Assembly: GCF_900166635.1 (NCBI RefSeq)
Contig: NZ_LT800497.1
Location: 62,001-126,000 of the forward strand
Reading direction: 5' to 3'
Source: Oceanobacillus timonensis
GTDB lineage: Bacteria; Bacillota; Bacilli; Bacillales; Amphibacillaceae
Length of the DNA: 64,000 nt
Shown here: one piece after another, positions 16,232 to 25,233 of the stretch
Layout: every line of letters starts with the position of its first letter
Numbering within the stretch: position 1 is the first letter of the stretch
Notes under the pieces: generated by a model
The model's input: the letters and a program-made list of their open reading frames with translations, nothing else
Databases searched by the model: none
Told to the model about the DNA's origin: nothing
Made by a program: the position numbers and the translations under genes

Positions 16232-16324
16232 TGGAGGAGGTAGAGGGATTCGAACCCCCGCGCGGTTTGACCCGCCTCTCGGTTTTCAAGACCGACCCCT
16301 TCAGCCAGACTTGGGTATACCTCC
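16232..16324 (-). tRNA. tRNA-Ser (TGA)
   Basis: The 93-nt class II tRNA has acceptor stem GGAGGTA/TACCTCC and anticodon loop CTTGAAA with anticodon UGA. It has a long variable arm and the T arm GGGGGTTCGAATCCCTC, and CCA is encoded. The discriminator base reads T rather than the usual G. It lies just downstream of serS, as in B. subtilis, but has its own promoter. Confidence 0.95.
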
Positions 16325-16365
16325 GTGTACTGATAAAAGTTCTCTCTCTTTAGCGAACAAAATAT

Positions 16366-16395
16366 ACTATACCATCCAGGAATATGGCTTGTCAA
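16366..16395 (-). promoter_or_regulatory. promoter of tRNA-Ser
   Basis: On the minus strand TTGACA (16390-16395), an 18-bp spacer and TATAGT (16366-16371, preceded by TGG as an extended -10) lie about 40 bp upstream of the tRNA. Confidence 0.75.
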
Positions 16396-16435
16396 CATAT
16401 TTTATAAAGAAAACTTAGCATTCGCCAATGCCTTC

Positions 16436-16507
16436 GTTGGGACTGGGACTGCGCTTACGCGTCCCACCGGAGACATTTGCAATTACTCGCCTCATGGAAA
16501 ATCATTG
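16436..16507. repeat. dispersed intergenic repeat, degenerate copy B
   Basis: The segment begins GTTGGGACTGGGACTGCG and aligns over about 72 bp with 13174-13245 of copy A, sharing GTTGGGACTGGG, CCCACCG, TTACTCG and GAAAA blocks in the same order. The inverted ends seen in copy A are not recognisable here. It lies between tRNA-Ser and the serS terminator. Confidence 0.6.
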
Positions 16508-16561
16508 CACTTATACTTTATTCCTTGAATTCTTTATACTTTCTTAAAGTGTAAAAAAAAG

Positions 16562-16591
16562 AAGAGACCCTCCAAAAAAGGAAAGCCTCTT
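16562..16591 (-). terminator. terminator after serS
   Basis: On the minus strand AAGAGGCTTTCC pairs with GGAGGGTCTCTT, with two G-U pairs and one mismatch, and is followed by CTTTTTTTT. It begins 11 bp past the stop codon. Confidence 0.75.
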
Positions 16592-16601
16592 ATGCTCCAT
16601 A

Positions 16602-17879
16602 TTACTTGTCAATCACCTCTACGCCGCCCATGTACGGACGCAATACTTCCGGTACAACGACACTGCCGTCCTCCTGTTGGCAATTCTCCAAAATAGCTGC
16701 TACGGTACGTCCCAAGGCTAGACCAGAACCGTTTAGCGTATGAACAAACTCCGGTTTTCCATTTGCTTCGCGGCGAAAACGAATTCCGGCACGACGGGCT
16801 TGGAAATCTTCAAAGTTAGAACAAGAAGAAATTTCACGATACGTATTCTGGCTTGGAATCCAAACTTCAATATCGTATTTTTTCGCTGCTGTGAAACCTA
16901 GATCGCCTGTACACATGCTCATGACACGATAAGGAAGTTCTAACAACTGCAACACCGTTTCCGCTTCATTAGTCAGTTCTTCCAGTCTTTCATAAGAATC
17001 TTCCGGTTTCACAAAATTCACAAGCTCCACTTTATTAAATTGATGCTGGCGAATCAAACCGCGTGTATCCCTTCCGGCAGATCCAGCTTCAGAACGGAAA
17101 CTGGCACTGAAGGCAACATATTTCTTCGGTAAATCAGCAATTGTTAAAATTTCATCACGGTGATAGTTGGTTACAGGAACTTCTGCTGTCGGCACCAGAA
17201 AATAATCCCAGTCTTCCAGCTTAAAGGCGTCCTCTTCAAATTTAGGAAGCTGTCCTGTACCTGTCATGCTCATCCGGTTCACAATATAAGGAGGAAGCAT
17301 TTCCTGATAGCTATGCTTATCTGCATGCAGATCCATCATAAAGTTTAATAATGCACGCTCGAGTCTTGCACCTAACCCTTTATAGAAAACAAAACGGCTT
17401 CCTGTCACTTTTGCTGCCCGTTCAAAATCCAAAATATCTAAATAAGTCGCAACATCCCAGTGCGGCTGTGCTTCAAATGAAAATTCCGGCACCGTACCCC
17501 AGCTGCGTGCTTCCACGTTATCATCTTCATCTTCTCCGACAGGCACACTTTCATGTGGCAAATTAGGAATAGAAAGCATAATTTGCTCTAAGTTTTCCTC
17601 AATTTCTTTTAATTCTTTATCAAAATTTGCTATCTGGTCGCCAACTTTACGCATAGAGGCAATCGCTTCTTCCGCATCTTTCTTCTCTCGTTTTAAAACG
17701 GAAATCTCTTTGGATACCTCATTACGCTTGGCTTTTAATTTCTCCGTTTCTGCAATTAACTCCCGTCTTTTCACATCCAGTTCGCCAAAACGATCTAATT
17801 CGCCCAGGTCTTCCCCGCGATGTGCAAGTTTTCTCTTAACTTCTTCAAAGTTATTGCGAACATATTTCATATCTAACAT
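16602..17879 (-). CDS. serS: seryl-tRNA synthetase
   Basis: The 425-residue class II synthetase charges tRNA-Ser. Residues 1-105 form the long coiled-coil arm that grips the tRNA variable loop (rich in Lys/Glu/Leu: [20 protein letters not shown]). Motif 2 appears in [20 protein letters not shown] and motif 3 in [16 protein letters not shown] near the C terminus. Length equals the family norm. The ATG at 17879 has a GGAGGT site upstream. A serine T-box leader controls it. In B. subtilis pdxS and pdxT lie between dacA and serS; here they are missing and serS follows dacA directly. Its cognate tRNA-Ser lies just downstream. Confidence 0.97.
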   Translation of the reverse strand: MLDMKYVRNNFEEVKRKLAHRGEDLGELDRFGELDVKRRELIAETEKLKAKRNEVSKEISVLKREKKDAEEAIASMRKVGDQIANFDKELKEIEENLEQIMLSIPNLPHESVPVGEDEDDNVEARSWGTVPEFSFEAQPHWDVATYLDILDFERAAKVTGSRFVFYKGLGARLERALLNFMMDLHADKHSYQEMLPPYIVNRMSMTGTGQLPKFEEDAFKLEDWDYFLVPTAEVPVTNYHRDEILTIADLPKKYVAFSASFRSEAGSAGRDTRGLIRQHQFNKVELVNFVKPEDSYERLEELTNEAETVLQLLELPYRVMSMCTGDLGFTAAKKYDIEVWIPSQNTYREISSCSNFEDFQARRAGIRFRREANGKPEFVHTLNGSGLALGRTVAAILENCQQEDGSVVVPEVLRPYMGGVEVIDK

Positions 17880-17911
17880 AACTACATTACCTCCTGTATT
17901 TTTTTACCATT

Positions 17912-18183
17912 AAAAAACTCCCGTCCCTTATATAGAAAGGGACGAGAGTGTATTTCCCGCGTTGCCACCCTGATTAAAGAATCAACATGGATTCTTCCGG
18001 CTTTACATACGAATAACGTCGTATCTCCGTGCTTATTTCATGAGCGTCCGCCCACTTCTATAAGCATGCTCCAGGATGGATTCACTGCATTCTAACGCTG
18101 ATTTGCACCAACCATCAGCTCTCTGCCAAATAGAATTAGTCAGTTACTAGTTCCTATCAACACATCATTCATGATTGTAAATA
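17912..18183 (-). promoter_or_regulatory. T-box leader of serS (serine type)
   Basis: The minus strand has the T-box AGGGTGGCAACGCGGG (about 17956-17971) and a terminator with stem CTCGTCCC/GGGACGGGAG plus a T run (17912-17949). Stem I shows GGTTGGTGCAAATCAGC and the specifier context GAA-TCC-A, with UCC as the serine codon. Uncharged tRNA-Ser would promote readthrough into serS. Confidence 0.9.
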
Positions 18184-18212
18184 ATCATAAGCTATTTTCC
18201 TTCAGGTTGCAA
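18184..18212 (-). promoter_or_regulatory. SigA promoter of the serS T-box transcript
   Basis: On the minus strand TTGCAA (18207-18212), 17 bp and TATGAT (18184-18189) lie just before the leader and only 16 bp from the dacA stop codon. Confidence 0.7.
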
Positions 18213-18227
18213 GAGTTCTTATAGAAA

Positions 18228-19568
18228 TTAGCTAAAAAGCCCTTTCACCCAATTAAAAGCACCTTGGAACATATTAACAAAAAAGTCACCAATCGATTGT
18301 AACGTCAGCATAAACCAATTTGATTGTTCCACATCATCCATTGCTACTAAATCGTAGCTTTCCTGGCTTGTTTCATCCGAAATATAGCCATAATCTTCTG
18401 CGTCCCCGTCATAGACAACGTTAACTGTACCAATTACTTCGTCTGCTTCAACAGGGGCTTCTAACTCGCCATCGTCATTCAGTCTGTCTTCATCTATGAC
18501 ATACTCTAAATGATATAACTCTTCCTCCCCTGATTTTACAGGGACATGAATTGCTTCATTAATACCAATATTTACTTCTCTCTCTTTTCCTCTTGCTACA
18601 GGAGCTGTTTCTTCTCCTTCTTCCTGATATCCTGCAGGAAATAATTCTTGTGTATCAAATTCATCAAAACCATAATCTAACAGTTTTGCTGTTTCTTCAA
18701 AGCGCTTTTCAATACTATCGGTTTTCATCACAACGGTAATAAGACGTTGTCCATCACGTTCTGCTGTCCCAGTGAAGGCAAAACCGGCAAGCTCGGTATG
18801 GCCAGTTTTCAAGCCATCCACGCCCTCATAAAAGTATTGATCCAAATTCACGGAATCATGATCAAGCATATAATTCCAGTTCTCAACGGTTTTGCCGTCA
18901 AATTCCGTACTTGGCATACTGGAGATTTCCAACGCTTCCGGATAATCATTTACCAGAGCCGCTCCTAACATAGCTGAGGAACGTGCTGATAACAGGTTCG
19001 TGTCATTCTGGCTTGTTCCTTCAGGATAGTTATCCCCTAAACTCTCGTTATCCAATCCTGTTGCATTCACAAATTTATATTCGGGAAGACCTAATTCTTC
19101 TCCCTTTGCATTCATCATCTCAACAAATTCGCCTTCAGACCCTGCAATTAACTCTGCCAAGGCAATGGTTGCCCCGTTATCTGAATTAATCGCCATTGCT
19201 GCATATAAATCTTCTACAGTGTAATCCTGCTGCTGGGTTAATCCAATTCCCGAAGAGTCAACATTACTAGATATTTCATATGCATAGTCACTGATTTGAG
19301 TTGTTGTATCCCACGAAATATCTCCGTTTTCAACTGCTTCCCAAACAAGGTATTCTGTCATTATTTTCGTCATGCTAGCAGGAGGTAAAGCCACATCCGG
19401 GTCTTTCGCATATAAAACTTTCCCCGTTTCTGCATCCACTAAAATAGCCGATTCTGCCTCAAGATCCAATTCTTCTGCGTGAACAGACATGGATGGTATA
19501 ACAAAAGATGTAAAAACAAGCGCTGCTGCAACCATCAAAAGAAATAATTTGTTTATAGACTTTCTCAC
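18228..19568 (-). CDS. dacA: D-alanyl-D-alanine carboxypeptidase DacA (PBP5-like)
   Basis: The 446-residue protein trims the terminal D-Ala from peptidoglycan stem peptides outside the membrane. The start is GTG 19568 with GGAGGT about 8 nt upstream. A signal peptide follows, with likely cleavage after SVHA near residue 31. The three active-site motifs are SMTK (Ser65, Lys68), SDN in AINSDNGAT, and KTG in DGLKTGHTELAGF. A C-terminal beta-rich domain and an amphipathic tail (NWFMLTLQSIGDFFVNMFQG) anchor it to the membrane. Length matches B. subtilis DacA (443). A longer frame to 19643 has no ribosome-binding site. It follows guaB, which ends at its own terminator, and no terminator is evident after dacA. 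Confidence 0.95.
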   Translation of the reverse strand: MRKSINKLFLLMVAAALVFTSFVIPSMSVHAEELDLEAESAILVDAETGKVLYAKDPDVALPPASMTKIMTEYLVWEAVENGDISWDTTTQISDYAYEISSNVDSSGIGLTQQQDYTVEDLYAAMAINSDNGATIALAELIAGSEGEFVEMMNAKGEELGLPEYKFVNATGLDNESLGDNYPEGTSQNDTNLLSARSSAMLGAALVNDYPEALEISSMPSTEFDGKTVENWNYMLDHDSVNLDQYFYEGVDGLKTGHTELAGFAFTGTAERDGQRLITVVMKTDSIEKRFEETAKLLDYGFDEFDTQELFPAGYQEEGEETAPVARGKEREVNIGINEAIHVPVKSGEEELYHLEYVIDEDRLNDDGELEAPVEADEVIGTVNVVYDGDAEDYGYISDETSQESYDLVAMDDVEQSNWFMLTLQSIGDFFVNMFQGAFNWVKGLFS

Positions 19569-19661
19569 AATTTCGTACCTCCGTTTAATAATATAGCCGT
19601 CTGCATATATGTATTCTGCTAAGCATGATTCACATTTTACCATAAAAATTTATAAAAAAAT

Positions 19662-19684
19662 AGATGAAGCAACATGCTCCATCT
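19662..19684 (-). terminator. terminator after guaB
   Basis: On the minus strand AGATGGAGCA pairs with TGCTTCATCT around a 3-nt loop, with one G-U pair, and is followed by ATTTTTTTAT. It separates guaB from dacA. Confidence 0.75.
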
Positions 19685-19793
19685 AAATTTTTTATGACCG
19701 TATGACACAATTTTGTCATCAATATAAACTGCCTGATTACACGCTCACAAAAACCATTAAAAATCGCCGAAATCCGACTTGAAGGCTACGAAA

Positions 19794-21284
<1,491 letters not shown>

Positions 21285-21518
21285 TCATTGAATTGATTAT
21301 ATACTTTCACTTCATTTGGCTCTTTAAGATACCGTTTTTCAAGTATATCCGTATATAATAACGGCAAAACTGCTAAAAAGTACCAACCTCGTAAAAGTAG
21401 TAGCAAATATCTATTTTTATTTACATTACTCTATCTTGTTTGCTTTTTCAAGCACTCAATATAGATGAGAAAAAAGAGGATAGATTCAAAATATTTCAAT
21501 AGTAACGGAGCTGGGGTA

Positions 21519-22469
21519 ATGATTCATCATGAAGAGGTATTTTCTTTTTTAACTGCAGAAGAAAATGCACAACGTTATCTAAAAAAAAGCTATTCATTTT
21601 TAGATGAAGCTGCAACAAAAAGCTATCAAAACAGTGCTGCTTTTATGCATTATATCAATAACGGTATGATTTTTATGGAATCAAGCAGACAGAGCAATAT
21701 TCTGGTACAGCCAGTCCTGTCATTTTATGGGATGACGCACTTTTTAAAAGGATGGCTCCTGACCAAACGACCGGATTACCCTGAAACAACAGCAGTCCTT
21801 GCGCATGGCCTGACTGCCCGAAAAAGAAAACGGAAAGATTACCGTTTTATGGAGGATGAAGTCAAAATGCAGCAAAAAGGATTGTTTCCGTATGTCACTC
21901 GTTATTTATTTTCCCTTCATCCTTTCCCGTTAAACCGTGTTTCCATGCGACTATTATTCTGTTCTATCCCGGAATTAAGCAATCTATGGCAGCTCCACCA
22001 GGAAGAATCCATGGTCGTAGTCGGAGAAAAAAACAGTAGCCAGCTTTGTTTTCCGAACCGGATTCTAGATGGTTTTCATTTAAAAGAAGAAACCTTTGTC
22101 GAGCGGATCCGTTTATTTTTGCCTCCAATTAAGGCTATTCAACAAACTAACAAATCATTGCAGATTTATCTGACAGAACCAATCCAGGATTGGAACGGCC
22201 CTTTCCGATATCACCTGGATAATGAATTGTTGTATTTTCCAGCTAATCGAGCAAACTATTTTCCTTATTCGGAAATTCTGGCCCATTATCTTCTTTTGTT
22301 TCACCTAAGCATGATTTGCCGTTATGAAACAGAGTGGTGGGGGGAACTGATACAAATGAAGACGGATAAAGAATATCCTTTTATCGAGCGTTTTTTAAAA
22401 ATAACCCGTAAAAAAACGCCGGCGCTGATTGGAGAGCGTTTATTGGAAAACATTGATTTCAAGCAATAA
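21519..22469 (+). CDS. yaaC: YaaC family protein
   Basis: The 316-residue protein matches the uncharacterised YaaC family in length (about 315) and in the segments VQPVLSFYGMTHFLKGWLL and VLAHGLTARKRKRKDY. It has no signal peptide or clear membrane helix and no known catalytic motif. I chose ATG 21519 because GGAG lies 8 nt upstream and the start MIHHEEVF fits; an upstream ATG at 21465 has no ribosome-binding site. The position, divergent from guaB, is conserved in Bacillus, but the function is not known. A strong terminator follows within 27 bp. Confidence 0.85.
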   Translation: MIHHEEVFSFLTAEENAQRYLKKSYSFLDEAATKSYQNSAAFMHYINNGMIFMESSRQSNILVQPVLSFYGMTHFLKGWLLTKRPDYPETTAVLAHGLTARKRKRKDYRFMEDEVKMQQKGLFPYVTRYLFSLHPFPLNRVSMRLLFCSIPELSNLWQLHQEESMVVVGEKNSSQLCFPNRILDGFHLKEETFVERIRLFLPPIKAIQQTNKSLQIYLTEPIQDWNGPFRYHLDNELLYFPANRANYFPYSEILAHYLLLFHLSMICRYETEWWGELIQMKTDKEYPFIERFLKITRKKTPALIGERLLENIDFKQ

Positions 22470-22495
22470 ATAACGGACGCTTCTCTGTGAAAAAA

Positions 22496-22538
22496 AGGAA
22501 CCACCGGTTATCCTTATCATCGTTTTCCGGTGGTTCCT
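22496..22538 (+). terminator. terminator after yaaC
   Basis: A perfect 12-bp stem AGGAACCACCGG/CCGGTGGTTCCT has a 19-nt loop and a moderately T-rich tail. The 130 bp from here to the stop of the convergent DUF2254 gene show nothing recognisable. Confidence 0.75.
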
Positions 22539-22667
22539 GCTTATAACTTATAACGTGCTATCCAAGCTTATAAGGATTGCTGTTAAAATCCCTTTTGGAT
22601 TCCCTGCTGTCAAACAGCTCCATTACACTGCTTCGCCTACAAAGCATAAGATGTCGATGTCAGGCTA

Positions 22668-23990
22668 TCATCCTTTCGAATATTCCCAATCTAATTCTTC
22701 TCCGCAAAAATCAGCAAATTTTTCTGTTATACTTTTCAGATGCTGATAATCCAGTGACGACAGATTTTCTATATCTACCGCTTCTAAAATATATTTTGCG
22801 AAATTCCATACTTCTTTTTGAATCGACGCCTCACTAACGACAGTAACCTTATATAACGTGTCTATAATGCTATATATAACGGAGATATCATCTTTTCCAT
22901 AATGTTTAATCTGGTAAAAACTTTTAAATAAGTAATCCCGAAAATTCTTTTGTTCCATCATTAACCGCAAATCGCCATGATTATCTGAAAAATAGGTAAC
23001 AGGATAATAATTACCTGCTAACTCCGACAGTAAACTGCCAATGCGGTGTATACAATTAATTGCTGTGTTCGGATCGTTCATACCAGTGGACAGAGCTTTC
23101 ACGGCTATCTCCACTAATTTTTGAATGGAAAATCCAATATCTTGAAGATCAGTCCGTTCCCCGCCGATAACTAAAAAATCGTCGTGTTTCGCTACATTAT
23201 CTTTTCTGTCCCCTACATCCCAAAAATAAAAAACCGGTAATCCTTCAGGGACATAATCGCCAACTTGAAACGTTGCTTCTAACACCATATTATTAGCGCT
23301 GGCCCATTTGATCAGATAGTTATAATTCACTTGCTGCACGTAGCCAGAATGCCTCGCATGAATCGTCTTCCTATCCTTTTCTCTAATGTTTTGAACTTGT
23401 GAATGATCCCAATGCTGATGTTGTCCATATGTTCTTTCTGCAAAGGTTTCTTTTATTAATTCCAACGTTTTGTTTCGTATGACGCCGATCAGAAAATTCA
23501 CTTGTGCCCAACGTGCGGAAAAATGGATAAACAAAATAAAAAATGCAAGCGTAATAATCGTTATAATCACAGTGAAGAAAGGACTCAACAAATCTTGTTG
23601 GTTTGTTTCTGTCAATAACCATAAATTAATCACTACAAAAATAAAACCAAATGTATAGACACCTAAAACGTGTTGGGTGATTTTACTCTGCATAAAGTCT
23701 TCCAAAGCGCGAGGGGAAAACTGGGAAGAATATGTTGTCAGCATCACCATAATTGTTGAGAAACTTACCGTTGTCATTGTCAGCATTGCTGTAATCAAGG
23801 CAGCATAAAGCTGTTTTGCTATACTTTGACCGGTAAGAAAAATATCCGGTATGCTGCTGGATACGCTGGGGACCAGCCAAACATCCAATGCTGTCACAGC
23901 CCCTGCTGCTCCCATTGAGCATAAACCGTATACAATCGGGAGAAACCAGAAGCTGTCACGAACGGATATCCGGAATTTCGTTTTATTCAT
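22668..23990 (-). CDS. DUF2254 membrane protein
   Basis: The 440-residue protein has four hydrophobic segments in its first 160 residues. The DUF2254 signature TTVSFSTIMVMLTTYSSQFS comes just after the second segment, and a soluble C-terminal half with HSGYVQQVNYNYLIKWA and GMNDPNTAINCI follows. These features are typical of the family, whose function is unknown; an envelope or transport role has been guessed only from topology. A GAGGG site precedes the ATG. In B. subtilis an rRNA operon lies between gyrA and yaaC; here this gene and a divergent VLRF1-like gene occupy that place. Confidence 0.8.
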   Translation of the reverse strand: MNKTKFRISVRDSFWFLPIVYGLCSMGAAGAVTALDVWLVPSVSSSIPDIFLTGQSIAKQLYAALITAMLTMTTVSFSTIMVMLTTYSSQFSPRALEDFMQSKITQHVLGVYTFGFIFVVINLWLLTETNQQDLLSPFFTVIITIITLAFFILFIHFSARWAQVNFLIGVIRNKTLELIKETFAERTYGQHQHWDHSQVQNIREKDRKTIHARHSGYVQQVNYNYLIKWASANNMVLEATFQVGDYVPEGLPVFYFWDVGDRKDNVAKHDDFLVIGGERTDLQDIGFSIQKLVEIAVKALSTGMNDPNTAINCIHRIGSLLSELAGNYYPVTYFSDNHGDLRLMMEQKNFRDYLFKSFYQIKHYGKDDISVIYSIIDTLYKVTVVSEASIQKEVWNFAKYILEAVDIENLSSLDYQHLKSITEKFADFCGEELDWEYSKG

Positions 23991-24177
23991 TCTAACCCTC
24001 TTTTCTAAGCCGTTAAAAACCTGATGATATATCTAAAAAACTGTCCAGGGTCTTTTCTTTTTCAAAGATATAAATCGTTACTTAAGTAACAACCTTTGAT
24101 TTTATTTTAAATTCCCCAACTGGATAAAATACAAACCATTCCTTGTTTTTATCACAGAAATAGGGTCTTCCTTTCAT

Positions 24178-24204
24178 GTTTAAATCTTACAGTCAGAGGG
24201 GAAA
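24178..24204 (+). promoter_or_regulatory. candidate SigB promoter of the VLRF1-like gene
   Basis: GTTTAA (24178-24183), a 15-bp spacer and GGGAAA (24199-24204) match the SigB consensus GTTTAA/GGGWAW at all positions. The spacing is at the long end of the usual range. Confidence 0.5.
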
Positions 24205-24214
24205 ACAGTTAAGC

Positions 24215-24240
24215 AAGTCTTCTTTCCATGAAGAAGACTT
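24215..24240 (+). other. hairpin at the 5' end of the VLRF1-like transcript
   Basis: AAGTCTTCTT (24215-24224) pairs perfectly with AAGAAGACTT (24231-24240) around a 6-nt loop, and TTGG follows. If transcription starts near 24211, the hairpin is at the very 5' end and could stabilise the mRNA; it could also be a weak terminator. Confidence 0.45.
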
Positions 24241-24317
24241 TTGGCTGGTAATGCTCTGCGAACAAAGAAAGAAAACAATCATACGATTAAAAATATTGAA
24301 GAAGGAGAGTGACACGT

Positions 24318-25118
24318 ATGCTCTTACAAGATAAAATCAAGAGATTGAAACAAATCAGTTATGAGGAACCGCAAAAGGTGCTTTCCATGTATCTGAACAC
24401 AGACCACCGTGATCCTGAACAACAGGGCGGAGCATGGAGAATTGAATTAAAAAATGGGCTGAAAGAACTGGCGGATGCAACCCAGGAAAGCAGCTCTCAT
24501 GAAGAAAAAAATCAATCCAAGACAATTCGTCAAAAGGTAGAGAATGAAGTCAACGAAAGAGAAGCGGAAAAAGGTTTATACAGAGGTTTAGTTCTCTTCG
24601 GTACAGCAGATGAGGATCTGTGGTTTTCACAAGCCCTGCACGTCCCTGTTAAAACGGAATTTCATTGGGAAACTGAGCCGGTTCTCGACCAATTGAAACA
24701 ATTAGAAAAAGAATACCCTTATACCGGCGTCATTGTCATTCAACAAGACGAGGTTACTGTTCTGGAAACAGAATTGGGAACACTGGTAGACCAGTCCCAT
24801 TATACTTTGGACTTAAATACCAATGACTGGCGCCAACACGAAGGTCCCCAAGGTAATGATGTTAGACAAGGCGGGGCGAAAAAAGATGAATTCAAAGAAC
24901 GCGTAAAAGAACATCAACAACGCTGGTTCAAAGCACTCGTTGCGAAGTTAGAAAAAAGAGCCGGTCAAAGAGACTGGGAACAAATTTATCTTGTCGGTGA
25001 AAAAAATGAAGTCGAACCATTGAAATCTTACTTTAATAAAAACATCGATAAAACCGTTCCCCGTAACTTGTTAAACAGTGATGCAGATAAAATTTTGGCT
25101 GATGTACTGGATGACTAA
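24318..25118 (+). CDS. VLRF1-like (aeRF1-type release-factor fold) protein
   Basis: The 266-residue soluble protein resembles the bacterial VLRF1/baeRF families, which share the fold of archaeal/eukaryal release factor 1 and Vms1. Supporting parts are the N-terminal VLSMYLNTDHRDPEQQGG, the middle TGVIVIQQDEVTVLE strand pattern, and the C-terminal helix-strand unit WEQIYLVGEKNEVEPLKSYF. VLRF1 proteins are proposed peptidyl-tRNA hydrolases in ribosome rescue. A catalytic Gln-loop is not obvious, so activity is uncertain. ATG 24318 is preferred, 10 nt after AAGGAG; GTG 24309 is too close to that site. A SigB-like promoter suggests stress induction. The gene is monocistronic. Confidence 0.55.
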   Translation: MLLQDKIKRLKQISYEEPQKVLSMYLNTDHRDPEQQGGAWRIELKNGLKELADATQESSSHEEKNQSKTIRQKVENEVNEREAEKGLYRGLVLFGTADEDLWFSQALHVPVKTEFHWETEPVLDQLKQLEKEYPYTGVIVIQQDEVTVLETELGTLVDQSHYTLDLNTNDWRQHEGPQGNDVRQGGAKKDEFKERVKEHQQRWFKALVAKLEKRAGQRDWEQIYLVGEKNEVEPLKSYFNKNIDKTVPRNLLNSDADKILADVLDD

Positions 25119-25142
25119 TCTGAAGTGCACATCCTAATGAAA

Positions 25143-25184
25143 AACCTCCTGTACATTTGTCTGGAGACAAGTGTACAGGAGGTT
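25143..25184. terminator. bidirectional terminator between VLRF1-like gene and gyrA
   Basis: A long stem (AACCTCCTGTACA pairs perfectly with TGTACAGGAGGTT, extended towards the loop) ends both convergent genes. Confidence 0.9.
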
Positions 25185-25233
25185 CTTCTATTTATATAAC
25201 GTCTTCTAGTAACAGAGCCATGTTAACACATAT

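Larger units (their letters stand above)
17880..18227. other. serS-dacA intergenic region, 348 bp
   Basis: The whole region is accounted for by the serS T-box leader, its terminator and its promoter. There is no room or signal for another gene. Confidence 0.7.
23991..24317. other. divergent control region between DUF2254 and VLRF1-like genes
   Basis: The region contains the upstream area of the DUF2254 gene and, on the plus strand, a SigB-like promoter (24178-24204) and a hairpin at the predicted 5' end of the transcript (24215-24240). Nothing else is recognisable. Confidence 0.5.

Noticed and set aside
22539..22667. Possible degenerate coding remnant between yaaC and DUF2254 genes
   Set aside because: Translations in all frames gave no recognisable family segment; treated as plain intergenic sequence.
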